NCBI RefSeq assembly: GCF_015704865.1 | Contig: NZ_JADQTO010000003.1 | Coordinates: 553,955-617,954 of the forward strand | Origin: Actinoplanes aureus | GTDB lineage: Bacteria; Actinomycetota; Actinomycetes; Mycobacteriales; Micromonosporaceae | Length of the DNA: 64,000 nucleotides | Direction of reading: 5' to 3' | Notes under the pieces: generated by a model | What the model was told of the DNA's origin: nothing | Databases searched by the model: none | What the model saw: only the letters and a program-made list of their open reading frames with translations | In this document: in pieces, positions 16,045-24,440 of the stretch | Layout: each line of letters starts with the position of its first letter | Position numbering within the stretch: the stretch's first letter is position 1 | Position numbers and translations under genes: made by a program

Positions 16045-16362
16045 ATGTCCGACGATCTCCGGCAAACTCCGATCACCCCCGCGGACGAGGACCCGAAGTC
16101 ACCCACCGGCAGGGTGCCGCGTACCCGTACGGGCGCTGCCTGGTTCGGCCTGTGCGTCGCGACGCTGTTCAGCGTGGTGTTGATCGTCTTCATGTTGCAG
16201 AACACCGGCAGCGTCGAGGTCACCTTCCTGGGGCTGCACGGCAACCTGCCGCTGGCCATGGCCCTGCTGATCGCCGCCGTGGGCGCGGCGCTCGTGACCA
16301 TGGCGGTCGGTGCGGCCCGGATCGGCCAGCTGCGCCGGCTGTCCCGGCGCCAGACCGACTGA
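16045..16362 (+). CDS. LapA-domain (DUF1049) small membrane protein
   Basis: This 105-residue protein has a disordered polar N-terminus (1-35), then two membrane helices: WFGLCVATLFSVVLIVFMLQ and LPLAMALLIAAVGAALVTMA. Between them is NTGSVEVTFLGLHG, the signature of the LapA/DUF1049 family, and a basic tail (RLSRRQTD) closes it. Actinobacterial members have no known role. ATG at 16045 is chosen because GAAGGGGG lies six bases upstream; GTG at 16030 would remove that spacing. Confidence 0.82.
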   Translation: MSDDLRQTPITPADEDPKSPTGRVPRTRTGAAWFGLCVATLFSVVLIVFMLQNTGSVEVTFLGLHGNLPLAMALLIAAVGAALVTMAVGAARIGQLRRLSRRQTD

Positions 16363-16407
16363 CCATCACCGCTCGACGCACCGGCTCGGCACCGCGATGA
16401 TGACGAG

Positions 16408-16896
16408 ATGCGGAGCCTGTCCGGATCGGTACGACTACGCGCGATCGACGACGACAACCGGGACGTGGTTTCGGCGCTACGTGTCCGGCCTGACCAGGAA
16501 CAATTCGTCGACGGCGTGACATCGTCGCTGAGTGAGGCGTCGGCCAACCCGCGAGCGCGACCCTGGTTGCGCGCCATCTACTCGGACGACGTGCCGGTCG
16601 GGTTCCTCATGCTGGCCGATGCCGCTGAGCCGGACAACGGCGTCATCCCGTGGCCTTACTACCTGTGGCGGATGCTGATCGACGGCCGGCATCAAGGTCA
16701 CGGTTACGGCCGAGCGGCTCTCGACCTGCTCGTCGAGTATCTGCGCGAGCGGCCCGCCGCGGACGTCCTGATCACCAGCATTGTGCCCGGCCCCGGCTCA
16801 CCGTACGGCTTCTACCTGCGATACGGGTTCCGGCCCACCGGCGAATGGTTCGATCACGAGCAGGTTCTGGCTCTGCCGGTGGAGAGGCGGCGGTAG
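16408..16896 (+). CDS. GNAT acetyltransferase, spermidine/BltD-like
   Basis: This 162-residue protein has the acetyl-CoA loop DGRHQGHGYGRAAL (about 92-105) and a YGFYLRYGFRPTGEW C-terminal element. The MLADAAEPDNGVIPWPYYLW middle resembles spermine/spermidine N-acetyltransferases of the BltD group. The substrate remains a guess. It is convergent with the kinase gene; the two stops are only about ten bases apart. Confidence 0.82.
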   Translation: MRSLSGSVRLRAIDDDNRDVVSALRVRPDQEQFVDGVTSSLSEASANPRARPWLRAIYSDDVPVGFLMLADAAEPDNGVIPWPYYLWRMLIDGRHQGHGYGRAALDLLVEYLRERPAADVLITSIVPGPGSPYGFYLRYGFRPTGEWFDHEQVLALPVERRR

Positions 16897-16908
16897 AGCC
16901 GGCGCTCG

Positions 16909-18156
16909 TCAGCTGCCGGACGCGGGTGGGGGATCGCTGGGTTCCTCCCGGGTGGGCTCGGTGGTGGTGGGTGGCCGCGCCGATGTCGTCGTCGGTGTGC
17001 CGCTCGTGGGATTCGTCGTGGAGTTCTCCGGACTCGGGGTGCGGCTGGTCGTCCGGGGCGGGGATGTCGGCTTTCGCGTGGACCCGCCGGTGCCGTTGCC
17101 GCCGTCGGGCCGAGGTGAACGTGCCGGGGACGGAGTGCCTGATGGAGCGGCCGGCTCCGACGTGGCGGGCTGCGGCGTGCCGGGGAACCAGCCGAACGGG
17201 TCGGCGATGGCCAGGGCCGTGCCCGCGGCGAGCAGTACCGACAACGCGGCCACCACGGCCAGGACCTGCGTTCGGTGGCCGGCGCCCGTACGCATCGGGG
17301 TGAACGCGAGCGTGACAGCCTCCGCACCCGCCGGCGTCGCGCTGGCGGCGGCATCGGCGGCCGCCGCCATCGCTGCGGCGGACGGGTAGCGGGCTGCCGG
17401 ATCCTTGGCGAGCGCGGTGGCCACCAAGCCACGGACCCGCGGTGGTACGTCGTCAGGCAGCGGCGGGGGTTCCTCGATGACGTGCTGCATGGCGACCGCG
17501 ACCGGGTTGTCGCCGAAGAACGGCGGGTGCCCGGACAGGCAGTGGTAGGCCACGGCGCCGAGTGCGTACACATCGGCGGCAGGGCCGACGGGCTTCTTGG
17601 ACACCTGCTCCGGAGCGATGTAGTTCGCGGTGCCGATCACGTCCCGCGCGCCCGTGAGGGCGGCGGAACTGCTGGACCGGGCGACGCCGAAGTCGACCAG
17701 GACGACCGTCCCGTCCGGTCGAATGATCATGTTGGCGGGTTTGACGTCGCGGTGCACGATGCCGGCGTCGTGGACGGCCTGCAGGGCGCGGCCGACCTGG
17801 GCCACGACGGCCAGGGTGTCGGCCAGGGTGAGCCGGCCCTGCTCGGCGATGCGCTGGCTCAGCGGCTGCCCGTCCACGTGTGCCATGACCAGGTACGCGT
17901 CTTCGCCGGTTTCCCGCCCGAAGTCGTACACGTCGACGATTCCGGGGTGGTGCAGTGCGGCCATGGCGCGGGCCTCGTGCTCGAACCGGGTCTGGAACTG
18001 CGGGTCGACGGCCCGGTCAGCGCGCAGTGTCTTGACCGCGACCCGGCGGCCCAGCACGGTGTCGGTGGCCAGCCACACGTCGCCCATACCGCCGGAGGCG
18101 ATCCGGTCGTCGAGCCGGTACCGGCCGGCGAGCAGCTCTCCAGGTTCGTGCGGCAT
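16909..18156 (-). CDS. Membrane-anchored serine/threonine protein kinase
   Basis: This is a 415-residue PknA/B-type kinase. It has a catalytic domain at about 10-270 with Gly-rich loop IASGGMGDV, ATP lysine in VAVKTL, catalytic loop HRDVKPANM, DFG in LVDFGVARS, and APE in YIAPEQ. One transmembrane helix (about 297-318) follows, then a roughly 95-residue Thr/Pro/Ser-rich extracytoplasmic tail without PASTA repeats. The kinase is the last gene of a likely operon, 27 bases after the deacetylase-glycosyltransferase gene. This suggests a link to envelope polysaccharide synthesis, but the substrates are unknown. Confidence 0.92.
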   Translation of the reverse strand: MPHEPGELLAGRYRLDDRIASGGMGDVWLATDTVLGRRVAVKTLRADRAVDPQFQTRFEHEARAMAALHHPGIVDVYDFGRETGEDAYLVMAHVDGQPLSQRIAEQGRLTLADTLAVVAQVGRALQAVHDAGIVHRDVKPANMIIRPDGTVVLVDFGVARSSSSAALTGARDVIGTANYIAPEQVSKKPVGPAADVYALGAVAYHCLSGHPPFFGDNPVAVAMQHVIEEPPPLPDDVPPRVRGLVATALAKDPAARYPSAAAMAAAADAAASATPAGAEAVTLAFTPMRTGAGHRTQVLAVVAALSVLLAAGTALAIADPFGWFPGTPQPATSEPAAPSGTPSPARSPRPDGGNGTGGSTRKPTSPPRTTSRTPSPENSTTNPTSGTPTTTSARPPTTTEPTREEPSDPPPASGS

Positions 18157-18183
18157 CGCGGTTCCCTTCCTCGTCGCTGTCGG

Positions 18184-20358
18184 TCACGCGGGCCGGGCCG
18201 GGACGGTGACCTCGCCGGTGCGGCGCATCTTCTGCCAGCGCAGCCGGCGGCCGGCCACGGCGGTGCCGGCGGAGTGCAGGAGCACCAGATACATGAGCTG
18301 GCGGTAGGCGATCTGCTGCAACGGCAGGCTCCACAGCGGGCGTAGCGACTCGCGGTCCAGGCGGAAGGCGAGGACCGCCGTCACGGCTTGCACGGCCATC
18401 ATCACCAGCCACCCGATCGCGAACTCCCGGCGATCGAGGAAGACGAAGCCGTACACGGCCATGATGTCGAGCAGCGGTGCCAGCAGCGGCAAGAGCACGG
18501 TGAACAGCGTAATCACCAGAAGACCGCGGCGCCCGAATCGGCCGGACGGGCCGCTGTCGCGTACGGCCCGGCGGTGCTTCCACAACGCCTGCATCGTGCC
18601 GAAGCTCCACCGGTACCGCTGCTGCCACAGCTGCCGTACGCCGGTCGGGGCCTCCGTCCAGGCGCGTGCCGACTCCTCGAAGACCACGCGCCACCCGGCA
18701 CGCTGGATGGCGATGGTGAGGTCGGTGTCCTCGGCGAGAGTGTCGATCTTCAGGCCGCCCGCGTCGAGCAGGGCCTGGCGGCGGAACGCGCCGAGCGCTC
18801 CCGGGATGGTGGAGATGCAACCGAGGGTGTCGTAGAGGCGGCGGTCCAGGTTGAAACCGACCACGTATTCGATGTGCTGCCACTTGCCGAGCAGTCCGCG
18901 CCGGTTGCCGACCTTGACGTTGCCGGAGACCGCGCCGACGCCCGGGTCGGCGAACGGCTGCACGATCCGGTGGACCGAGTCGGTCTCCACCACCGTGTCC
19001 GCGTCCACCATCACGATCAGGTCGTGGCGGGCGAAGGCGATGCCGGTGTTGAGCCCGGCCGCCTTTCCGCCGGGTGGGGTACGGATCACCCGTACGTTCC
19101 CCAGGTGCAGGTCCCGTACCGCTTGTCCGGTGTCGTCGGTCGAGGCGTCGTCGAGCACGATCACCTCGACGCCGGGGTGCGCCGACAGCGCCAGCGAGCG
19201 CACGGCCGGGCCGATCGTGGTCGCCTCGTTGAACGCCGGCACGATGATCGTCACCGGGTCGGTCACCGCCGGGCCCCAGGACCACGACGCGGAGCGGCGC
19301 CGGCGGGCGTGCCCGACCGCCAGGAGCAGGAGCAGGAGCGTACGGGCGAGGATCAGCGCCCCGGCGCACAACAGCAGGACCCAGAGCAGCCGCAGCGTCA
19401 GGTCGGCGACCCGGATCATCGTCACCAGCGCCCAGCCGCGCGCCTTCTCCGCGAAGCCGGCGGGTGGGTTGGGCGGCGGGATCCGGCCGGCGAGCGCTTC
19501 GGAAACGGTGGTGAACCGGTAGCCGCGCTCCTTCAGTCGGGGGATCAGCCGGTCCAGGGCGGCGACGGTCTGCGACCGGTCCCCACCGGCGTCGTGCATC
19601 AGGACGATCGCCCCGGAGCCGCCGCGGGGTGTCGCGTGCCGCAGGATCGCCTCGGCGCCCGGACGCCGCCAGTCCTGGCTGTCCAGGTCGTTCAGGACGG
19701 TCAGGTCGCCCTGGCGGGCGGCCTCCCGCAGCGTCGGCATGTCGCTGTTGGCGAGGGCGTCGACCATGGAGGAGTACGGCGGCCGGTACAGCGTGGTCGA
19801 ACGGCCGGTGGTGTACGCGATGGCCGCCTGAGTCGTGGAGTGCTCCAGACGGCGAAGCCAGGCGGGCAGCGCCGACACCCGCGGATGGGTGAAGGTGTGC
19901 ACACCGATCTCGTGGCCCTCAGCGGCGATCCGTGCGGACAGGCCGGTGTTGCGGACCACCTGAGAGCCGAGCACGAAGAACGTGCCATGTGCCTGATGCC
20001 GGCGCAGCACCTCGAGGATCCGCGGCGTCCACCGCGCGTCCGGCCCGTCGTCGAAGGTCAGCGTGATCGTCCGGGCCGGCACCCGGTAGGTGCGGGGCTT
20101 GTCGCCGGAGAGGTCGACGACGGGGCCGCCGGAGCGCACCGCCGCCGGCACCGCGTCGACCGGCCGCGCCTGCTGCGGCGCGCTGTCCGGGGCGAACTCG
20201 GAACGCAGGTACGCCTCCACCAGCAGCATGTTGCCCAGCAGCGCGAGCAGGGCGAGGACGACCAGGATGCGCAGCACCAGCCGCCGGCGCCGCAGCGCCG
20301 GGATCTGGCCGGTGGTCAGACCCGGGTCGGCCGGAGGTTTGCCGTGGTAGACGGTCAT
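18184..20358 (-). CDS. Polysaccharide deacetylase - family 2 glycosyltransferase fusion, membrane protein
   Basis: This is a 724-residue protein. One N-terminal membrane helix (about 25-48) is followed by an extracellular NodB domain (about 90-300) with TFDDGPDARWTPRILEVL and the HTFTHPRV zinc ligands. A second helix (about 315-345) leads to a cytoplasmic GT2 domain (about 365-600) with VDADT, DTLAEDTDL and QQRYRWS motifs of processive synthases, then C-terminal helices. It would synthesise a beta-linked polymer such as a chitin/hyaluronan-like glycan and deacetylate it outside. Upstream is an overlapping small membrane protein; downstream is a kinase. Confidence 0.9.
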   Translation of the reverse strand: MTVYHGKPPADPGLTTGQIPALRRRRLVLRILVVLALLALLGNMLLVEAYLRSEFAPDSAPQQARPVDAVPAAVRSGGPVVDLSGDKPRTYRVPARTITLTFDDGPDARWTPRILEVLRRHQAHGTFFVLGSQVVRNTGLSARIAAEGHEIGVHTFTHPRVSALPAWLRRLEHSTTQAAIAYTTGRSTTLYRPPYSSMVDALANSDMPTLREAARQGDLTVLNDLDSQDWRRPGAEAILRHATPRGGSGAIVLMHDAGGDRSQTVAALDRLIPRLKERGYRFTTVSEALAGRIPPPNPPAGFAEKARGWALVTMIRVADLTLRLLWVLLLCAGALILARTLLLLLLAVGHARRRRSASWSWGPAVTDPVTIIVPAFNEATTIGPAVRSLALSAHPGVEVIVLDDASTDDTGQAVRDLHLGNVRVIRTPPGGKAAGLNTGIAFARHDLIVMVDADTVVETDSVHRIVQPFADPGVGAVSGNVKVGNRRGLLGKWQHIEYVVGFNLDRRLYDTLGCISTIPGALGAFRRQALLDAGGLKIDTLAEDTDLTIAIQRAGWRVVFEESARAWTEAPTGVRQLWQQRYRWSFGTMQALWKHRRAVRDSGPSGRFGRRGLLVITLFTVLLPLLAPLLDIMAVYGFVFLDRREFAIGWLVMMAVQAVTAVLAFRLDRESLRPLWSLPLQQIAYRQLMYLVLLHSAGTAVAGRRLRWQKMRRTGEVTVPARPA

Positions 20359-20645
20359 CGCTGGCCGGACGGCATACCGCCGATGATCTGGCTCAGCCAG
20401 AAGGCCACCAGCAGTGCCACGGCCAGGAGCACGACGGCGTACGAGAGCCGGCGCAGGCGCCGGCGGCGGACCCGGCTGTCGTCGGCGAAGACCGGCGGGG
20501 GTATCTCGTCGAAGTGGGCCACATCGGTCTGGGCCTGCTCGTTCGGCGGCACCCGGCCGACCACCCGGCCGACGCGGACTCGCCCCACGACCCGGCCGAC
20601 CGCGCGTGGCGTCGCGTCGCGCCGAGCTCGCCGTCGCCGGTTCAT
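20355..20645 (-). CDS. Small single-pass membrane protein coupled to the deacetylase-glycosyltransferase
   Basis: This 96-residue protein has a strongly basic N-terminus, a Val-Gly-Arg repeat (VGRVVGRVRVGRVVGRV, residues 16-32), and a soluble segment. An Arg-rich stop-transfer (RVRRRRLRRL) follows, then one helix (SYAVVLLAVALLVAFWLSQI). The TGA overlaps the ATG of the next gene, so co-translation is expected. No family recognised; an accessory subunit of the polysaccharide synthase is a reasonable inference. Confidence 0.7.
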   Translation of the reverse strand: MNRRRRARRDATPRAVGRVVGRVRVGRVVGRVPPNEQAQTDVAHFDEIPPPVFADDSRVRRRRLRRLSYAVVLLAVALLVAFWLSQIIGGMPSGQR

Positions 20646-20765
20646 GAATCGACGCTAGGCGATATCAGGCGTGGGTGCGCCGCGGAGGTTCCGATTGGGC
20701 GGCAGCGAGGCGAAGCGACAAGTGTTCACCGGCGGGCGGTCAGAATGGCCTTGAGCAAGGTCGAC

Positions 20766-21518
20766 CTAGCCGGCCGCATCCCCGCCAGTCAGCAGCGTCA
20801 GGCACCGCTCCGGGCTCTCCACGTGCGCGTTGTGACCCAGCCCGGCCAGGGTGACGACCGGTACGCCCAGCCGCCCTAGCTGCTCATCGGTGTTCATGAA
20901 ATCGTGCTCACCCCGAGCCAGGCGGACCGGCGCCGACGACCGGGCCACCAGACCGGCCATGTCCGGCGCACCCACCCCGAAGGCGCGAGGGTCCACGGCG
21001 AGGCGCCACCGCCCGTCCTGTTCCCGCACGCCGTCCCGCACCGCGGGGTCGTCCTCGGCGAGCAGACCCGCCAGCCCGGACACTCGCAGATGCCGGGCCA
21101 CGGCCTCCTCCCGCGACCCGAACCAGGCCACCGGGCGCCGGGCCAGCGCCTGCGCGCGCTCCAGCTCCTCGTCGGTCCAGGCCACCTTGATGCCCAGCCC
21201 GACGACCGCGGCCACCGAGACCCGGGCGGCCAGCGCCAGCGCGACCACGCCACCGAGCGAATGCCCCAGCACGACGGTGCGCCCACCCGGCTCCACCAGC
21301 GGGCTCACCGCCTCGGCGAGGGCCTCGAACGTGTACTCCGGCAACGCCGCCGACCCACCGTGACCAGGCAGATCGGGCGCCAGCCACCGGCACGGCCAGT
21401 CGCGTGCCAGCACCGATTCCCACCCCGACCACACGTCACCGGTCGCGCCCAGCCCATGAAGCAACAGCAGCAGCGGCTCACCCTCGCCGCCGCCACGCAC
21501 CCGAAGATCCTCACCCAT
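20766..21518 (-). CDS. Alpha/beta-hydrolase fold protein
   Basis: This 250-residue protein has oxyanion-hole segment LLHGLGATGDVW, nucleophile elbow LGHSLGGVVAL (catalytic Ser about residue 97), a late acidic residue in LARGEHDFM, and catalytic His in LAGLGHNAHVESPE. This is a complete triad of the esterase/lipase-like group; the substrate is unknown. ATG at 21518 (MGEDLRVRGG) starts the domain correctly. The frame is open further upstream only because it runs through the repeat nest. Confidence 0.85.
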   Translation of the reverse strand: MGEDLRVRGGGEGEPLLLLLHGLGATGDVWSGWESVLARDWPCRWLAPDLPGHGGSAALPEYTFEALAEAVSPLVEPGGRTVVLGHSLGGVVALALAARVSVAAVVGLGIKVAWTDEELERAQALARRPVAWFGSREEAVARHLRVSGLAGLLAEDDPAVRDGVREQDGRWRLAVDPRAFGVGAPDMAGLVARSSAPVRLARGEHDFMNTDEQLGRLGVPVVTLAGLGHNAHVESPERCLTLLTGGDAAG

Positions 21519-21544
21519 CCCCGGAGTCTGCCGTATCGCACGTA

Positions 21545-21631
21545 CTTGGCCCACGCTCAATGCTGTCTCAACGGCGGCCAGACAACACCCACGTTGGGCC
21601 GGACAAGACCCTGAGCACGAAGGCTCTCTAG
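21545..21631 (+). repeat. Dispersed repeat of a second family, copy 1
   Basis: The segment starts CTTGGCCCACGCTCAATGCTGT, continues after an extra 27 bases with TTGGGCCGGACAAG, and ends GAAGGCTCTCTAG. The same three blocks, in the same order but compacted, are at 63815-63863. This copy directly abuts repeat copy C. Confidence 0.7.
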
Positions 21632-21637
21632 GTCTTA

Positions 21638-21751
21638 CTTCTTCGGGGTACGCGCAACCGGCTGTCCCGCCGAAGCCGGCCCTGTCGCCGCTCTCCCAGC
21701 GCGAGCCCGGCTTCCCCTCACCGCCCAAGCGCGACCACCGGGAAACAGCAT
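21638..21751 (-). repeat. Dispersed 115-bp intergenic repeat, copy C
   Basis: It has the same layout as copies A, B and D, on the minus strand. Together with copy D it forms a head-to-head inverted pair separated by 121 bases. The whole 525-base space between the hydrolase and the next gene (21519-22043) is taken up by this nest and contains no gene. Confidence 0.8.
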
Positions 21752-21872
21752 CACCTGCCGGTCACGGCGACGAACGCGGGCAATCGCGGCCGGCTGCCCG
21801 GGGCCTGCTGCCTCGGCCCGCCTGGGCCCGCGCGGCGAGCAACCGCGCCCGGTCCTCCCGCAGCGCGACGGG

Positions 21873-21986
21873 CTGGTGTTTCCCGGCGGCCGCGCTGGGG
21901 CGGTGGCGGAAAGCCCGGCCCGCGCCGGGAGAGCGGGCACGCGTCGGCTTCGGCAAGAAGCCGGTCACGCGTACCCCGAAGGAGCG
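21873..21986 (+). repeat. Dispersed 115-bp intergenic repeat, copy D
   Basis: It begins CTGGTGTTTCCCGGCGGCC and ends GCGTACCCCGAAGGAGCG. It is in opposite orientation to copy C, so a transcript crossing both could fold into a long stem with a roughly 120-base loop. It lies 57 bases beyond the 3' end of the membrane-protein gene at 22044. Confidence 0.8.
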
Positions 21987-22043
21987 GGACCGGCAAGCAA
22001 ACCTCGACCACGAGAGTCGGTCTGGCCTCGAGGCTGGGCAGCG

Positions 22044-22442
22044 TCAGCGCTCGCCGGCGAGCGCGGCGAAGGCGGCCAGCAGGCCGCCGGTGAAGGCGTT
22101 CACCGAGATGACGAATCCGCGCTCCCATCCGTCCGGCGCAAGCGCGACACCGACCGCCACCGTCGCCACCGCGGCGAACGCCATGCCGATGCGGGCCGCG
22201 CGCTGGTCCGGGGTACCGCGGCGGCGGCGCAGCACCGACAGCATGATGATCAGCGCGCCGGCTGAGCCCGCCGCGCCGGCGATCAGCATCGGTACGCCAA
22301 GCGCCCGCGCGCCGGCGATCGACAGGTCGACGCCGCTCCACAGCATCAGGCCGAAGATCACTACTGCCAGGCCGTGCAGGGCGGCGCTGCGGTGCAGCCG
22401 GCGCCGGGCGGCGCCGGCCGGTACGTCATGCGTGGTGGCCAT
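22044..22442 (-). CDS. Small polytopic membrane protein of unknown function
   Basis: This 132-residue protein has a basic N-terminus and four predicted helices: AALHGLAVVIFGLMLW, MLIAGAAGSAGALIIMLSVL, IGMAFAAVATVAVGVALA and VISVNAFTGGLLAAFAAL. A positively charged RRRRGTPDQRAAR loop follows helix two. The ATG at 22442 has a GGAG-containing leader. I recognise no family. It is 36 bases downstream of the secreted propeller-like gene on the same strand and may share its transcript. Confidence 0.7.
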   Translation of the reverse strand: MATTHDVPAGAARRRLHRSAALHGLAVVIFGLMLWSGVDLSIAGARALGVPMLIAGAAGSAGALIIMLSVLRRRRGTPDQRAARIGMAFAAVATVAVGVALAPDGWERGFVISVNAFTGGLLAAFAALAGER

Positions 22443-22478
22443 GGCGCTCCTCCGTGACGGGTTCCGTACATCGTCGCA

Positions 22479-23618
22479 TCAGCCGCCGTCGTGACGCTCG
22501 ATCAGTGGGGTGCCCCAGGCGAACCCGGCCGGCGTCTGTGTCGCGAGGGCGGCCACCGACCAGGTCGCGTTCGTACCCGGGATGTGGGCGGTCGCGGTGC
22601 CGGCGATGAACACACCTGACAGCGGTGCACCACTGACCTCGGTCCACGTCGTCCCGTCGAATCGGGCGTACCGGGTGCTGGCCGGGTTGGGGCCGATGAT
22701 GGATCCCACCCACTGCGGCCGACCGTCACCGTCCGGCGTGATCGTGACGTTCTGTTCGATCGTGGCGGCCGGTGTTCGTAGCGAGGTGTCCCACCCGGTG
22801 CCGTTCCAGTGGCCGATCCACGGCTGGGTCAGCGACAGGCCACCCGGGCCGCTCACCGCGACGGATCCGACCGTCCACACGCCGCCGGCCACCGCCAGGA
22901 CGTCGTTGATCGCCGAGATCGGGGCGCCGTCCGCGCGTACCCCGAGGGTGTTGATTTTGGTCCAGCCGGCGCCGTTCCAGCGCGCCGTCGCGCCCACTCG
23001 CTCGCCGCCCACGTGTTCCTGGCCGGTCACCCACACGCCGCCCCGGGTCGCGCGGACCCCGGCCAGCCGCCCGGTCTCCATCGGCGGCGGCACCGGCCGC
23101 CACGCCCCGCCGTCCCACCGCAGGACCACCGGCCGGTCGCCGTCCTGGCCCACCAGCCATGCCGAACCCAGCGGGCCGGCGGCGACCGCGCGCAGGTCCA
23201 GCGGCGCGGTCGTGCCGCCCGGGACGGGTACCTCCCGCCACAGCCGCCCGTTCCAGCGCAGCATGTGGGACAGCCCGGCCGTGTCCCGGCCGACCGCCCA
23301 GGCCGCCGATCGGGAAGAGGCGGCGATCGATCTGAGCGAACCGCTCCAGGACAGCGTGGGAAGCGGCACCTTGGCCCACGCGGTGCCGTCCCAGCGCAGG
23401 ATGAGTGGTGTTCCCGCGTCCCGGCCGGTCATCGCCTCGCCGCCGGCCGCCCAGGCGTTGGCCCGGTCGGTGGCGGTCACCGACAGCAGCATCGCCGGCG
23501 CGACTACCGAGTTCGGCAGCGGAATCCGTTCCCAGGCCGCACCCACGGGCACCACGGTCGCGGCAGCGAGAAGAGTCGCGACGGCGAGATGGACAGTCAT
23601 AACCGTCGATGCTCGCAT
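22479..23618 (-). CDS. Secreted protein with WxG-type beta-propeller-like repeats
   Basis: This protein of about 379 residues has a signal peptide ending near VVPVGAA. The rest is made of about seven loose repeats with a RWDGTAW/RWNGRLW/HWNGTGW motif, each followed by a strand and an AWAVG-type turn. This pattern is typical of bacterial Kelch/YCF48-like propellers in exported proteins. No catalytic residues are recognisable. GTG at 23624, ATG at 23618 and ATG at 23600 are all possible starts; 23618 is a compromise. It is divergent from the secreted protein at 23710. Confidence 0.68.
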   Translation of the reverse strand: MRASTVMTVHLAVATLLAAATVVPVGAAWERIPLPNSVVAPAMLLSVTATDRANAWAAGGEAMTGRDAGTPLILRWDGTAWAKVPLPTLSWSGSLRSIAASSRSAAWAVGRDTAGLSHMLRWNGRLWREVPVPGGTTAPLDLRAVAAGPLGSAWLVGQDGDRPVVLRWDGGAWRPVPPPMETGRLAGVRATRGGVWVTGQEHVGGERVGATARWNGAGWTKINTLGVRADGAPISAINDVLAVAGGVWTVGSVAVSGPGGLSLTQPWIGHWNGTGWDTSLRTPAATIEQNVTITPDGDGRPQWVGSIIGPNPASTRYARFDGTTWTEVSGAPLSGVFIAGTATAHIPGTNATWSVAALATQTPAGFAWGTPLIERHDGG

Positions 23619-23709
23619 AGTCACGGCTCGCGTTCCATCGATGCTCTTGACTGGCGGCGACTCGTTCCGTTAACTCTGAACAACACTTACTAATTCGAGG
23701 AGTACGTCC

Positions 23710-24315
23710 ATGCGGAAGACGACGGTAGCGGTGGCACTCTCGCTCGGCATGCTCGCCGTGTCGGCCCCGGTGGCGCCCGCCGCGGCCGCCCCCGGTCATC
23801 CCCGCGAGTGCGCCACGCCGTCGATCGATCGCCTCCAGCAGTGGCTGGCGAGCGGTGAGGGCACCACCGTGCCGGCCACCGGCAGCCTGCTCGTGCCGGT
23901 GCGCGGAGGTGCCCGGTACACCGCCAAGGTCACGTTCCTGAACGACGAGTGGCATGTGGTGGTGGTCTGGCTGGGCAACGAGTTCGAGGCCGAGGCCGAC
24001 CTGTCGGAGTCGGCCGGCTTCCGGCTCACCTACAGCGCCACCGACGACCTGTACGTGCAGCTGCGTCCGGCGTCGCACTGGAGCGGCGGCGCCCAATGGG
24101 TCACCCGGATCCCGTCCACCCACGGGCGGATGGTCACCCGGTTCTTCAGCTTCCGGCCGCAGGCCTGGACGGCACTGCCGGAGCTCGGTACGCCGGCGCA
24201 CTCGTTCGAATCGGCGATCAGCGAGGCGCGTGGCCTGGTCTTCGTCGGTAAGACCGCCAACGAGCTGGAATTCCGGGGCCTGCGCGTGAATCGCTACACG
24301 CCGCCCTGCCGATGA
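23710..24315 (+). CDS. Secreted protein of unknown function
   Basis: This 201-residue protein has a clear Sec signal peptide (MRKTTVAVALSLGMLAVSAP, cleaved near AAAAPG). The mature part has two cysteines, at the start (RECATPS) and at the very end (PPCR), which probably form a disulfide, and a beta-rich middle. A GAGGAG ribosome site precedes the ATG. No family recognised. Confidence 0.7.
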   Translation: MRKTTVAVALSLGMLAVSAPVAPAAAAPGHPRECATPSIDRLQQWLASGEGTTVPATGSLLVPVRGGARYTAKVTFLNDEWHVVVVWLGNEFEAEADLSESAGFRLTYSATDDLYVQLRPASHWSGGAQWVTRIPSTHGRMVTRFFSFRPQAWTALPELGTPAHSFESAISEARGLVFVGKTANELEFRGLRVNRYTPPCR

Positions 24316-24440
24316 CCGTCGACCGGCCGAGGCCCGCCTCGCGGGCCCGCACGATCGCCTCGGCACGGTCGGCCCTGGGCGGCCGGCGTCAACCTGGCCG
24401 CCTACCTCGGTGCCATGCTCGCCCTCGGGCCCGTTGGCGC

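Noticed and set aside
18388..20658. Plus-strand 756-codon open frame opposite the deacetylase-glycosyltransferase
   Set aside because: Composition (His/Arg/Gln/Gly) is typical of the antisense of a high-GC gene; the minus-strand gene has clear catalytic motifs.
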